From Ga0077530 sp035565975 (GTDB taxonomy: Bacteria; Pseudomonadota; Alphaproteobacteria; Rhizobiales; Hyphomicrobiaceae), in contig DATMRT010000054.1 of the NCBI GenBank assembly GCA_035565975.1, positions 1 through 64,000 on the forward strand: a DNA stretch of 64,000 bases, given 5' to 3'. Numbering within the stretch: position 1 is the stretch's first letter; each line of letters begins with the position of its first letter. The translations under genes and the position numbers were made by a program. Below are positions 1 to 9,696 of the stretch, piece after piece. The notes below the pieces were generated by a model. That model had not been told where the DNA came from. It searched no databases and saw only the letters and a program-made list of their open reading frames with translations.

Positions 1-104
1 GCGTTTGAAGTCGAGCGAAGGCGTTTAGGTTATACAGCAAGTTATGCAGAGGTCATACTCTCTATTAGCCAAATGGCCTAAGTAATTGAAATATAATGAT
101 ATTT

Positions 105-179
105 TGGCACCCCGTAGGGGAATCGAACCCCTGTTTTCAACGTGAGAGGCTGACGTCCTGACCGCTAGACGAACGGGGC
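105..179 (-). tRNA. tRNA-Glu (anticodon CUC)
   Basis: On the minus strand these 75 nt form a cloverleaf. The acceptor stem is GCCCCGU paired with ACGGGGU (G1 faces U72), the anticodon stem is UCAGC/GUUGA, and the loop is CUCUCAC. CUC is therefore the anticodon and the tRNA reads GAG. The T arm GGGGUUCGAUUCCCC is intact, and CCA is encoded at 105-107. The 5' segment UUCGUCUAG is typical of bacterial tRNA-Glu. The gene stands alone and faces away from the methyltransferase gene that follows. Confidence 0.96.
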
Positions 180-337
180 AGCGCTCGCCGCCCCGTATAG
201 GGGACGGCGGGCGCCTGATCAAGGCCGATCTCAGGTCGCTCGACAAGGCGACGGCGCGTGAGCAAGCAGCTATAAGCTCGATCGGGAGGCCGGGCTGATG
301 CCACGGCTGACGCCGGATCGCGTGGAGAGGAAGCTTT

Positions 338-1591
338 TTGCCAGTTGATGTGGTGATCGGGGAGCGCGGTGGCAGGCGCGTGCCGGTGCTCGCGCCGGCC
401 GGCCGGCCTATCGCGGATATCATTGCGGCCGTCCACGAGCGGACCATCGATCAGGGGCTTGCGGCGCTCGCCATCGACGGCCTCGACCGCGAAACGCTCG
501 AACCCGTGCTCGTCTACTGCGCCGAACTCAAATGCGAGGCCGCTAAGGCGACCTGCCCGGGCTGCAAGCGGCGCACGGAGGAGGATGGCATCTCATCCCT
601 CGATGCTCTCGCTCGCCGCCATCGCGAGATCGTCATCGGGGATGGGGCGGTGCGGCTCGAGGGGCCTGGAGAGGCCGTCGGCGAAGCGCCGTCGATCGAA
701 GCCCTGGCGCGGGACTGGGCAGGCGAGAGCTACTGGTTCTGGGCGCGCCGCGTCATCCGCAAGCTCCGGCATGGCATCCGCCGCGCGCATATCCAGGGAT
801 CGCCCTTCTCGGGCGGCGAAGCGCCGGCCATCCTGCTCATGGAGCCCCAGCTCGCCGACAACATCGGCATGGTCGCGCGGGCCATGGCCAACACGGGTCT
901 CGACGAGCTGCGACTGATCGCGCCCCGTGATGGCTGGCCGAACGAGAAGGCGCGCATCGCGGCCTCGGGCGCGAACTACGTGGTGGACGATGCCGGCGCC
1001 TACGAGACGCTCGCGGATGCGACCGGCGATCTCCACTGGATGGCGGCCACGACAGCGCGCCAGCGCGACCTCAGGAAACCCATTCTCACGCCGGAACAAT
1101 TGGTAGCCGAATTGAGGCGGCGTATTGCGGAGGGGCAGCGCTGCGGCATTCTGTTCGGACGCGAGCGGAACGGTCTCGAGACCGATGAGGTGGCCGTCTG
1201 TGACGCGATTGTCATGATCCCTGTCAACGCGCGGTTCGCCTCGCTCAACCTCGCCCAGGCGGTCCTGCTCATCGGCTACGAGTGGATGCGCCAGCACGAG
1301 CAGGCGAGCCTCGGCCGGGTCACGACCTACGAAACACCATTGGCGCCAGGGCTCAATGTCGGCGCCAGCCGTCCGGCGACCAAGGAGGAGATGCTCGGCC
1401 TCTATGAGCATCTCGAGCGCGAGCTTGAACGGCTCGGCTTTTTCAATCCGCCCGAGAAGCGCCAGACAATGGTGCGTAACATAAGATCCATGCTTGCTCG
1501 GATGGATGCGACCGAGCAAGAAGTCCGCACTTTGAGGGGCATTGTAGCCGCTTTGGCACAGGGGAAAGGGCGCGCGCGAAAGGCGCCATAA
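338..1591 (+). CDS. TrmJ-type tRNA 2'-O-methyltransferase with N-terminal DUF433-like extension
   Basis: Residues ~162-417 are a SPOUT (TrmH/TrmJ-like) methyltransferase: MEPQLADNIGMVARAMAN at the start of the fold, LFGRERNGLETDE at ~272 and IPVNARFASLNLAQAV at ~294, the knot region that binds S-adenosylmethionine. Family members methylate the 2'-OH of tRNA nucleotide 32 and are usually ~250 residues. Here about 160 extra residues precede the domain in frame. Residues ~17-65 resemble a DUF433 helix-turn-helix unit, followed by C61, C66, C73 and C76. The start is TTG at 338, supported by GGAGAGG 7 nt upstream; no later ATG would give a complete enzyme with a ribosome site. The methyltransferase call is firm; tRNA position 32 is inferred from the family. 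Confidence 0.87.
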   Translation: MPVDVVIGERGGRRVPVLAPAGRPIADIIAAVHERTIDQGLAALAIDGLDRETLEPVLVYCAELKCEAAKATCPGCKRRTEEDGISSLDALARRHREIVIGDGAVRLEGPGEAVGEAPSIEALARDWAGESYWFWARRVIRKLRHGIRRAHIQGSPFSGGEAPAILLMEPQLADNIGMVARAMANTGLDELRLIAPRDGWPNEKARIAASGANYVVDDAGAYETLADATGDLHWMAATTARQRDLRKPILTPEQLVAELRRRIAEGQRCGILFGRERNGLETDEVAVCDAIVMIPVNARFASLNLAQAVLLIGYEWMRQHEQASLGRVTTYETPLAPGLNVGASRPATKEEMLGLYEHLERELERLGFFNPPEKRQTMVRNIRSMLARMDATEQEVRTLRGIVAALAQGKGRARKAP

Positions 1592-1745
1592 GTTTGCCCA
1601 ACTTGCAGCCGAGCGATGCGCTTCGCTATTGGGGGCTGATCCCGGCGCTATGCCGCCCGGGGGGTCATACGTCAGCGTTGCCGCTTCGGCATTGCGGGCG
1701 CCGGCGTGTGTGAGCTGCGGCTATCTAGGGGCTGAGGTGATGAGA

Positions 1746-2348
1746 ATGGCTTCGACGACACTAAAGGGTGCGATTGCCGGCTTGGCCGCTTGCGCGGCGC
1801 TGGCCGTCGGCGCCGAGGCCCAGTCCCAGGGGAAGCTCAGCGACAAGTCGGTGCACACGTTGATGGAATATGCTTGGCAGATCCTGCCGAGCAAGTTCAC
1901 GACGCCCGAAGGCAAGGTCATCGAGGTCGACAAGACCAAACGTGACGGCAATATCGTGCCGGTGGAAAACGGGCGCGAGATCATCCGGGTCGGCTACAGC
2001 TCTGCCCAGGCTCAGGTCTGCGAGCTGTGGGAGGAGCAGCAGGCGAATTATGACGCGCTGATGCGGCGGGAGGTCGGTAAGAAGAAGTGGACCGATCAGC
2101 AGCTTCTCTACATCACGACGCTGCACCGCATGACGATCCACGCCGTCGCGGGCAAGCTCAAGGTCGAGGAGAAGGCCGGCGAGCTCAAGGTGATCCTCGA
2201 GCCCATCAAGCCGGGTGAAGTCAAATGCAGCGACGAGCAGAAGAATAAGATCCGCGAGAGCATCCAGGCTCTGGTGGCGCAGGATGCTCCGGCGGGCAAG
2301 GAGGCGGCAGCCGAGAAGAAGGCGCCCGCCGCCCCGAAGAAGAAGTGA
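1746..2348 (+). CDS. Hypothetical exported protein with Lys/Ala-rich tail
   Basis: A 200-residue protein with a clear signal peptide: Met-Ala-Ser-Thr-Thr-Leu-Lys, then a hydrophobic stretch (GAIAGLAACAALAVGAEA), cleaved about residue 24. The mature part is mixed alpha/beta, has no motif I recognise, and ends in an Ala/Lys/Pro-rich tail (KEAAAEKKAPAAPKKK). Two ATG codons lie close together (1740 and 1746). GAGG at 1734-1737 sits 8 nt before the second and only 2 nt before the first, so 1746 is preferred. It lies alone downstream of trmJ and converges on dapD with a 14-nt gap. It is probably periplasmic; function unknown. Confidence 0.75.
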   Translation: MASTTLKGAIAGLAACAALAVGAEAQSQGKLSDKSVHTLMEYAWQILPSKFTTPEGKVIEVDKTKRDGNIVPVENGREIIRVGYSSAQAQVCELWEEQQANYDALMRREVGKKKWTDQQLLYITTLHRMTIHAVAGKLKVEEKAGELKVILEPIKPGEVKCSDEQKNKIRESIQALVAQDAPAGKEAAAEKKAPAAPKKK

Positions 2349-2362
2349 GTCAGCTTCTGCGA

Positions 2363-3205
<843 letters not shown>

Positions 3206-3312
3206 TGGCGTGCTCCTCGGCGTCTTCATCTACGGGATCGGCGCTTTTGGCGTGCGGCCGCGGGGGCTGTCAATCGCTTCGAGCATCGAGGTGGCGGAGC
3301 CGTGGCATTGCC

Positions 3313-3771
3313 TCAGCCGCAACGCTCGAGGAGCGGCCGGGCGGCCTCCCGCGCGCCGCTGAGCGGAAACTCGGCCGAGCCGTCCTCGACCCAAACCTCC
3401 AAAATTCCACTTGAGGTGAGAAGCTGCCGGAGCTTCTGGTCGAGGCGAATCCGACCTTCGAGAACGAACAGGTCGTCCATTTCGAGGCGCTGCCCGACGG
3501 TTGGGACGCTGATCTCGATATTGTTCGAGGAGAGCAGCACTGCCACCTTCACGCCCGTCCTCGCCTCGATCGGGGCGTGCTCGAAGCTGAAACGGAGTGC
3601 CTCGCCCTTGCGCTCGCAGGAAAAGCTCAACGCACCGTAGCCGCTTTGAGGGATGCCGTAGATGAGCGACGCGCCCTTCTCGATCTCGTTTCCGATCCAG
3701 CGGGGCTCATCGGCTGCGTGCGCAGCGGCGGCCATTCCAAAGACTGCCACCATGGCGGCGATGATCCGCAT
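3313..3771 (-). CDS. Hypothetical exported protein (152 aa)
   Basis: The N-terminus MRIIAAMVAVFGMAAAAHA is a typical signal peptide with cleavage after AHA, so the ~133-residue product is probably periplasmic. Two cysteines (one in the middle, one next to last) could form a disulfide. The body looks mostly beta-strand; no known motif was seen. GGGAG stands 6 nt before the ATG. It lies upstream of dapD on the same strand, with a ~107-nt gap, so co-transcription is possible but nothing links the functions. Confidence 0.75.
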   Translation of the reverse strand: MRIIAAMVAVFGMAAAAHAADEPRWIGNEIEKGASLIYGIPQSGYGALSFSCERKGEALRFSFEHAPIEARTGVKVAVLLSSNNIEISVPTVGQRLEMDDLFVLEGRIRLDQKLRQLLTSSGILEVWVEDGSAEFPLSGAREAARPLLERCG

Positions 3772-3932
3772 GTTCGCTCCCTATCCATTCGCCCTTTGGT
3801 TTCGCGCATCGCCCTTCTAACAGACTAAAAATTCACCGCGAACGTGATTGCTCCCCATTACGGTCGGGCGCGAATTCGTTTACTGATGGAATCGTCAATG
3901 GTCCCGTTCGCCAACCCTCGGAGGGAGCTGAA

Positions 3933-4184
3933 ATGGCAGCGAAGAAGAGCGAGAGCACCGGCAGCAAGGCGGCCGCGGCAGCGGCCAAGGTTCTGAAGGA
4001 TCCAAAGGCCAGCAAGGATGCCAAGACGGCGGCGGCCTCGACACTCACCCAGAGCAAGAGCACGGAGGCCACCAGCGCCAAGGCGGCTGCGGCGGCATCC
4101 AGAGTCTTGAAAGATCCGAAAGCCAGCAAGGAAGCCAAGACGGCAGCGGCATCGGCGCTCACCCAGCGGCCGGGCAAGAAGTAG
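3933..4184 (+). CDS. Small Lys/Ala-rich protein made of two near-identical repeats
   Basis: An 83-residue basic protein made of two ~31-residue repeats. Each repeat runs SKAAAAA(A/S)(K/R)VLKDPKASK, then (D/E)AKTAAAS(T/A)LTQ, at residues ~10-40 and ~48-78, joined by a short Ser/Lys/Thr linker. Its Lys/Ala composition recalls the tails of histone H1-like bacterial proteins, but it has no HU/IHF fold. GGAGGG lies 8-9 nt before the ATG, and an intrinsic terminator follows 30 nt after the stop, so this is a complete monocistronic unit. Nucleic-acid or protein packing is a guess from composition. Confidence 0.8.
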   Translation: MAAKKSESTGSKAAAAAAKVLKDPKASKDAKTAAASTLTQSKSTEATSAKAAAAASRVLKDPKASKEAKTAAASALTQRPGKK

Positions 4185-4213
4185 CTGTCCTCATCTCACG
4201 AAAGCGATTGCAG

Positions 4214-4242
4214 AAGCCGCCGGCAATCCGGCGGCTTTTTCT
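4214..4242 (+). terminator. Intrinsic terminator after the Lys/Ala repeat gene
   Basis: AAGCCGCCGG (4214-4223) pairs perfectly with CCGGCGGCTT (4228-4237) around the loop CAAT, and the stem runs into TTTTTCTT. This is a textbook Rho-independent terminator 30 nt downstream of the stop codon at 4184. Confidence 0.93.
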
Positions 4243-4482
4243 TAGCTGATTGGCCCACATTTTGATCGTTTGTTGTCGGCGCTCATTCTCGACGTCGCCC
4301 TGTCATCCGGCGTTTCGTCCTTGAATGCCTGCCGGTCGATTGCGACATTTGATCCTGAACCGGAACTATGTCAGCATTGCTGACCAAAGCGCCGCTGATT
4401 TTGCTGTGCGGCATGAACCGATGCGCCCGACCGCGCTGTAAGGCGTTGTACGGACGGGGCCGCTGCCGAAAAGGTGATCTTC

Positions 4483-7400
4483 ATGGTCAAGAGCAGCCCG
4501 ACGCTGGACGACAAATTCGATCTCAACGACAGCCACCAGCTCCTCACTGGCGCCCAGGCGATCGTCCGCCTCGTCATGATGCAGCAGGCCCGCGACAAGC
4601 AGGCGGGCCTCAATACGGCCGGATATGTCAGCGGCTACCGCGGCTCGCCCATTGCCGGTCTCGAAGCTGCGATGCTGCGTACGCGCAACCTGCTCGCGAA
4701 GCACAACGTGGTGTTCAACGCCGGCCTGAACGAGGACATCGCCGCGACCGCCATCTGGGGCAGTCAGCAGGCCGAGATCCGCGGGGACGGCAAGTACGAC
4801 GGCGTCTTCGGCGTCTGGTACGGCAAAGGTCCCGGCGTCGACCGCACGGGAGACGTCTTCCGCCACGCGAATCACGCGGGTTCGTCGAAGCATGGCGGCG
4901 TGCTGGCGCTGCTCGGTGACGACCACACCTGCGAAAGCTCGACCTCGGCGCACCAGTCCGAGTTCGCGATGCTCGACGCGATGATCCCGGTGCTCAATCC
5001 GGCAGGCGTGCAGGAGATCCTCGACTACGGCCTTCTCGGCATCGGGCTTTCACGCTTCGCCGGTGTCTGGGTCGGTATCAAGTGCGTCAAGGACAACATC
5101 GAGTCGACGGCAACGGTCGATGGCCGCCTCGATCGCGTGAAGATCAAGATCCCCGACGATTTCATCATGCCGCCGGGCGGCCTGAACATCCGCGTCGGCG
5201 ATCAGGCCCTCGACAAGGAGGCGCGCCTCCACGACTACAAGAAGGCTGCCATCCTCGCGTTCGCCCGGGCGAACAAGATCGACCGTATCGTCACGAGCGG
5301 CGGACCCGATCCCAAGATCGGCATCATCACGACCGGCAAGAGCTATCTCGATGTCCGTGCGGCCATGGAGGAGCTCGGTATCGACGAAATCAAGGCGAAC
5401 CAGCTCGGTCTGCGTCTCTACAAGGTCGGCATGCCGTGGCCGCTCGAGCCCGAGGGTGTGAAGAAGTTTGCCGAAGGGCTCGATCTCATCCTCGTCGTCG
5501 AGGAGAAGCGCGCGCTCATCGAGACGCAGGTCAAGGAGCAGCTCTACGATCTGCCGAACCGCCCGCGGGTGCTCGGCAAGAAGGACGAGAACGAGCAGTG
5601 GCTTTTCCCTGCGAAGGGCGCGCTGGAGCCGACCGAGATCGCACTGGCGCTCGGTGAGCGCATGATCCGCACCGGGCGCTGCGACGAGGGCATACGCGCC
5701 CGCGTCGACGAGCTGAAGAAGATCCGAGGCAACAAGGCGCTCGGCGCCGAGGCGGCGACGCGCATCCCCTACTTCTGCCCAGGCTGCCCGCACAACTCGT
5801 CGACGGTCGTGCCGGAAGGCTCGCGCGCCTACGCGGGCATCGGCTGCCACTACATGGCGCAGTGGATGGACCGTTCCACCGAGGGGTGGACGCACATGGG
5901 CGGCGAGGGCGCGAACTGGGTCGGCGAGGCGCCGTTCTCGACGCGCAAGCATGTTTTCCAGAACCTCGGCGATGGCACGTACCTGCACTCGGGCAGTCTC
6001 GCGATCCGCGCGGCCGTCGCCTCGGGCGTGAACATCACCTACAAGATCCTCTACAACGATGCGGTCGCCATGACCGGCGGCCAGTCGCTCGAAAGCGGCA
6101 CGACGGTCGGGCGCATTGCCGCGCAGGTGCTGGCCGAAGGCGTGAAGAAGCTCGTCGTCGTGACGGACGAGCCGCACAAGTATCCCTCGGGCTTCCTGCC
6201 CGCAGGCACGCCCGTCTATCACCGCCGCGATCTCATGAAGGTGCAGAAGGAGCTTTCCGAGATCGATGGCGCAACGGCGCTGATCTACGACCAGACTTGC
6301 GCGGCCGAGAAGCGGCGCCGGCGCAAGCGCGGCGCCTTCCCCGATCCGGTCAAGCGCGCCTTCATCAATCCGGCGGTGTGCGAAGGCTGCGGCGACTGTG
6401 GTGTGAAGTCGAACTGCGTCGCGGTCGTTCCGCTCGAGACGGAGCTCGGCACCAAGCGCGCGATCGACCAGTCGACGTGCAACAAGGATTTCTCTTGCGT
6501 CAACGGCTTCTGCCCGAGCTTCGTGACCGTGCATGGTGCGGTGCCGAGAAAGCCCAAGGGTGCGGCGGGCGACGGTGGCCTTGCGACGATGCTCGCGAGT
6601 CTGCCTGATCCGAAGCAGCCGGATCTCGCCAAGCCCTACACGATCATCGTCACCGGCGTCGGTGGCACGGGCGTCGTCACGATCTCGGCCGTTCTCGGCC
6701 AGGCCGCCCATCTCGACGGCAAGGGCTTCGGCTCGATCGACATGACCGGCCTCGCGCAGAAGGGCGGTGCGGTCGCTTGCCATATCCGCGTCGCGAAGTC
6801 GGCGGAGGACATTCACGCGATCCGCATCGGCACGGCGGCGAGCGATCTCGTCATCGGCTGCGATCTCGTCGTGACCGCGTCGAACAAGGTGCTCGAGACC
6901 ATTCGGCCGGATCACACGGCGGTCGTCGCATCGACACACGAGATGCCGGTCGCCGACTTCACGCGCCATCCGGATCTCAAGGTGCCGGGGGCGGCACTGC
7001 TGCGGTCGATCGAGGAACGGGTCCGCAAGGGCGATCTCCACACGCTCGACGCGCACGATCTCGCGGTGAAGCTCTTCGCCGACTCGATCGCGTCGAACAT
7101 GTTCATGCTCGGCTATGCCTACCAGCTCGGCAAGGTGCCGGTCGCGGCAGAGGCCATCGAGAAGGCCATCGAGCTCAATGGTGCCGCGATCGAGATGAAC
7201 CGTTCGGCCTTCCGCTTCGGCCGTCTCGCCGCGCACGACATGAAGGCCATCGAGCGCATCGTGAAGCCGAGCGCAGCCAAGGCCGCGCCGACGCTCGCCG
7301 ATATCACGGCGACGCGCGTCAAGTATCTGACCGACTACCAGGACGCAGCCTACGCCAAGCGCTTCAGCGACATGGTCGAGCGCTTCGCGAAGCTGGAAGC

Positions 7401-7956
7401 GGAGAAGGTGCCGGGCTCATCCGGGCTCGCGGAGGCGGTGGCCACGGGCTACTACAAGCTGCTCGCCTACAAGGACGAGTACGAGGTCGCGCGTCTCCAT
7501 TCGGACGGACGGCTCGCCGACGCCATCAAGACCGCCTTCGACGGCCAGCACAAACTCGAGTTCCACCTCGCGCCGCCGCTGCTCTCCTGGTTCTTCCGCG
7601 ACAAGGTCACGGGCCATCCGAGGAAGATCAGCCTTGGCGCCTGGATGATGCCGGTGTTCGGCTTCCTCGCGAAAGGCAAGAAGCTGCGCGGGTCGCGCTG
7701 GGACGTCTTCGGGATGACGGCCGAGCGCAAGCTCGAGCGCCAGATGATCCTCGACTACGAGGCCCTGCTCGGCGAGATCGAGCGGCGGCTTTCCAAGGAG
7801 ACGCACGCGACCGCGATGGCGCTCGCGCGCCTGCCGGAGGAGATCCGCGGCTTCGGGCACGTCAAGCTTGCCAACTACGAGAAGGCGAAGCGCAAGGAGG
7901 CCGCGCTGCTCGCCATGCTGCGCGACCCGAAGCCGGCCCGTGTTGCCGCCGAGTAG
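4483..7956 (+). CDS. Indolepyruvate:ferredoxin oxidoreductase family protein (fused alpha/beta/gamma type)
   Basis: This 1157-residue single-chain enzyme belongs to the thiamine-diphosphate 2-oxoacid:ferredoxin oxidoreductases, which oxidatively decarboxylate aryl pyruvates to acyl-CoA and pass electrons to ferredoxin. The visible order is: an N-terminal pyruvate-type domain (GYRGSPIAGLE at ~50), a thiamine domain (PYFCPGCPHNSS at ~428, GIGCHYMAQWMD at ~450, YNDAVAMTGGQS at ~525), a ferredoxin-like cysteine cluster (CEGCGDCGVKSNC at ~630 and CNKDFSCVNGFC at ~666) and the gamma domain (GVGGTGVVT at ~724). ATG 4483 has AAGG 8 nt upstream; GTG 4474 overlaps that site. The gene is monocistronic or co-transcribed with the GST gene 105 nt downstream. 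The exact substrate is not certain. Confidence 0.9.
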   Translation: MVKSSPTLDDKFDLNDSHQLLTGAQAIVRLVMMQQARDKQAGLNTAGYVSGYRGSPIAGLEAAMLRTRNLLAKHNVVFNAGLNEDIAATAIWGSQQAEIRGDGKYDGVFGVWYGKGPGVDRTGDVFRHANHAGSSKHGGVLALLGDDHTCESSTSAHQSEFAMLDAMIPVLNPAGVQEILDYGLLGIGLSRFAGVWVGIKCVKDNIESTATVDGRLDRVKIKIPDDFIMPPGGLNIRVGDQALDKEARLHDYKKAAILAFARANKIDRIVTSGGPDPKIGIITTGKSYLDVRAAMEELGIDEIKANQLGLRLYKVGMPWPLEPEGVKKFAEGLDLILVVEEKRALIETQVKEQLYDLPNRPRVLGKKDENEQWLFPAKGALEPTEIALALGERMIRTGRCDEGIRARVDELKKIRGNKALGAEAATRIPYFCPGCPHNSSTVVPEGSRAYAGIGCHYMAQWMDRSTEGWTHMGGEGANWVGEAPFSTRKHVFQNLGDGTYLHSGSLAIRAAVASGVNITYKILYNDAVAMTGGQSLESGTTVGRIAAQVLAEGVKKLVVVTDEPHKYPSGFLPAGTPVYHRRDLMKVQKELSEIDGATALIYDQTCAAEKRRRRKRGAFPDPVKRAFINPAVCEGCGDCGVKSNCVAVVPLETELGTKRAIDQSTCNKDFSCVNGFCPSFVTVHGAVPRKPKGAAGDGGLATMLASLPDPKQPDLAKPYTIIVTGVGGTGVVTISAVLGQAAHLDGKGFGSIDMTGLAQKGGAVACHIRVAKSAEDIHAIRIGTAASDLVIGCDLVVTASNKVLETIRPDHTAVVASTHEMPVADFTRHPDLKVPGAALLRSIEERVRKGDLHTLDAHDLAVKLFADSIASNMFMLGYAYQLGKVPVAAEAIEKAIELNGAAIEMNRSAFRFGRLAAHDMKAIERIVKPSAAKAAPTLADITATRVKYLTDYQDAAYAKRFSDMVERFAKLEAEKVPGSSGLAEAVATGYYKLLAYKDEYEVARLHSDGRLADAIKTAFDGQHKLEFHLAPPLLSWFFRDKVTGHPRKISLGAWMMPVFGFLAKGKKLRGSRWDVFGMTAERKLERQMILDYEALLGEIERRLSKETHATAMALARLPEEIRGFGHVKLANYEKAKRKEAALLAMLRDPKPARVAAE

Positions 7957-8061
7957 GGCCCTGGGCAGCGGAAAGACATTCCTGAGCCGCTGACCTCGCG
8001 GCTTCACCGTTGTCGCGGGGTGTGCGAAAAGCGCGGAGCCTTTCTCAGAACGGGGAACTCC

Positions 8062-8718
8062 ATGCTCAAGATCTACGGGCTCTATCGCTCACGCGCGACG
8101 CGCAATATCTGGCTCTGCGACGAGCTCGGCATACCGTTCGAGCTCGTCCCGGTCATCCAGGCCGACCGCCCGGCTGGCGCAGCTACGGCCAAGTTTCCGC
8201 TCACGACCAAGTCGCCCGAGTTCCTCAAGATCAATCCGAACGGGCACATTCCGTCGATCGACGACGACGGGCTGATCCTGCACGAGTCGCTCGGCATCAA
8301 CCTGTACCTCGCGAAGAAGCATGGCGGGCCGCTGGCGCCGGCGAATATCGCCGAGGACGGCTTGATGACGACCTGGACAGCTTGGGCCATGACCGAGGTC
8401 GAGCCACGGTCGATCCAGGTTCTCTATCATCGCGTGGCCAAGCCCGCGGACCAGCGCGACCCGAAGATCGCCGATGCGAACGTCGCGGCGCTCAAGGCAC
8501 CCTTTGCTGTTCTCGACAAGGCGCTCGCGGAGAGCGGCTACATCGTCGGCGGCCGCTTCACTGTCGCCGACATCAATGTCGCAGAGTGCGTGCGATATGC
8601 CATGGCCGCCCCTGATCTGTTCGAAACCAATCCGAACGTCAAAGCCTGGCTTGCGAAGGTGCAGGCGCGCCCTGCCTTCAAGGCCATGATGGCCAAGCGC
8701 GACGCCGAGCCCGCCTGA
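8062..8718 (+). CDS. Glutathione S-transferase family protein
   Basis: A 218-residue cytosolic GST. An N-terminal thioredoxin-like domain (MLKIYGLYRSRATRNIWLCD, with the Ser/Arg region that contacts glutathione, and PNGHIPSIDDDGLILHESL, the conserved cis-Pro and Glu-Ser glutathione-binding segment) precedes an all-helical domain containing GGRFTVADINVAECV, the usual N-capping box with Asp. The ATG at 8062 is preceded by GGGGAA; an in-frame upstream start at 8020 would add 14 residues outside the fold. The substrate is unknown. It follows the oxidoreductase gene on the same strand. Confidence 0.9.
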   Translation: MLKIYGLYRSRATRNIWLCDELGIPFELVPVIQADRPAGAATAKFPLTTKSPEFLKINPNGHIPSIDDDGLILHESLGINLYLAKKHGGPLAPANIAEDGLMTTWTAWAMTEVEPRSIQVLYHRVAKPADQRDPKIADANVAALKAPFAVLDKALAESGYIVGGRFTVADINVAECVRYAMAAPDLFETNPNVKAWLAKVQARPAFKAMMAKRDAEPA

Positions 8719-8801
8719 GGCAAGGGTTTCAGCCTTTTCGGCGCTTGACGATCGTGCCCGGTGGCGGCATTCGATGCGCGACGTCGGCGGACAAGAGGAG
8801 A

Positions 8802-9542
8802 ATGGCGGTGAGCGGAACCACGAGCGGACCACGCTACAAGCGCATTCTCCTCAAGCTCTCCGGCGAAGCCCTCATGGGCAAGCAGGGCTACGGCATCGAC
8901 ATCAGCGTCTGCCAGGCGCTCGCGGGTGATATCAAGCAGGCGGTGGATTTCGGCGTCGAGGTCGCGGTCGTCATCGGCGGCGGCAACATTTTCCGCGGTC
9001 TTGCCGGTGCGGCCAAGGGTATGGATCGCGCGGCCGCCGACTACATGGGGATGCTGGCCACGGTGATGAACGCCTTGGCCTTCCAGAACGCATTGGAGCA
9101 GGCGAACGTGGATTCGCGCGTGATGTCCGCGATCCCCATGCCGACGGTGTGCGAATCCTACGTGCGCAGCAAGGCGCTGCACCATCTCCAGGAAGGGCGT
9201 GTCGTCATCTTCGCCGCCGGCACGGGTAATCCCTTCTTCACGACCGATACGACGGCGGCGCTGCGGGCCATCGAGACGGAATGCGAGATTCTGGCGAAGG
9301 CGACGCAGGTTGATGGCGTTTATTCCGCCGATCCGAAGACCGACAGGAACGCCACGCGCTATGACCGGCTGAGCTACGACGAGGTCCTGACGCGCAACCT
9401 CAAGGTGATGGACGGCGCCGCCATTGCCCTTGCCCGCGATAACAATCTTCCGGTAATTGTTTTCTCCATCGAGGAGAGCGGCAACCTGATCAAGATGCTC
9501 AAAGGCGAGGCCCGCTCCACCCTGGTCACCGCCGCGCCGTAA
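8802..9542 (+). CDS. pyrH: UMP kinase
   Basis: PyrH phosphorylates UMP to UDP with ATP; it belongs to the amino-acid-kinase fold and works as a hexamer. Visible motifs are YKRILLKLSGEALMG (phosphate binding), VIGGGNIFRG and GTGNPFFTTDTTAALRA. Length 246 fits the family. The start is tight: AGAGGAG ends one base before ATG 8802 but 7 nt before the in-frame GTG at 8808, so translation may begin at 8808, shortening the protein by two residues. It opens the conserved pyrH-frr-uppS-cdsA-dxr-rseP-bamA block. The usual upstream rpsB-tsf pair is absent here. Confidence 0.97.
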   Translation: MAVSGTTSGPRYKRILLKLSGEALMGKQGYGIDISVCQALAGDIKQAVDFGVEVAVVIGGGNIFRGLAGAAKGMDRAAADYMGMLATVMNALAFQNALEQANVDSRVMSAIPMPTVCESYVRSKALHHLQEGRVVIFAAGTGNPFFTTDTTAALRAIETECEILAKATQVDGVYSADPKTDRNATRYDRLSYDEVLTRNLKVMDGAAIALARDNNLPVIVFSIEESGNLIKMLKGEARSTLVTAAP

Positions 9543-9696
9543 GGCGGGGTTCCGCCGCGGCAGATACCGAAGGACCGGCTATGACGCCGGCTTCCCTCGG
9601 TTGGCCCGCGCCATGGCCGGCGCAGGAGGAACGCGACACGGCAGCCCGTCGGCCGAAGCAATACGGGCAGCCCAAGCAGTCTTGGAGGCTGAAAAC

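Noticed and set aside
186..209. Hairpin CGCCGCCCC...GGGGACGGCG next to the tRNA
   Set aside because: No T run follows on either strand, and it lies upstream of the tRNA 5' end; more likely part of the leader than a terminator.
5050..7236. Long open frame on the minus strand across the oxidoreductase gene (728 codons)
   Set aside because: It is antisense to a well-supported gene, is Arg/Asp/His-rich, and has no motif; high GC leaves long shadow frames.
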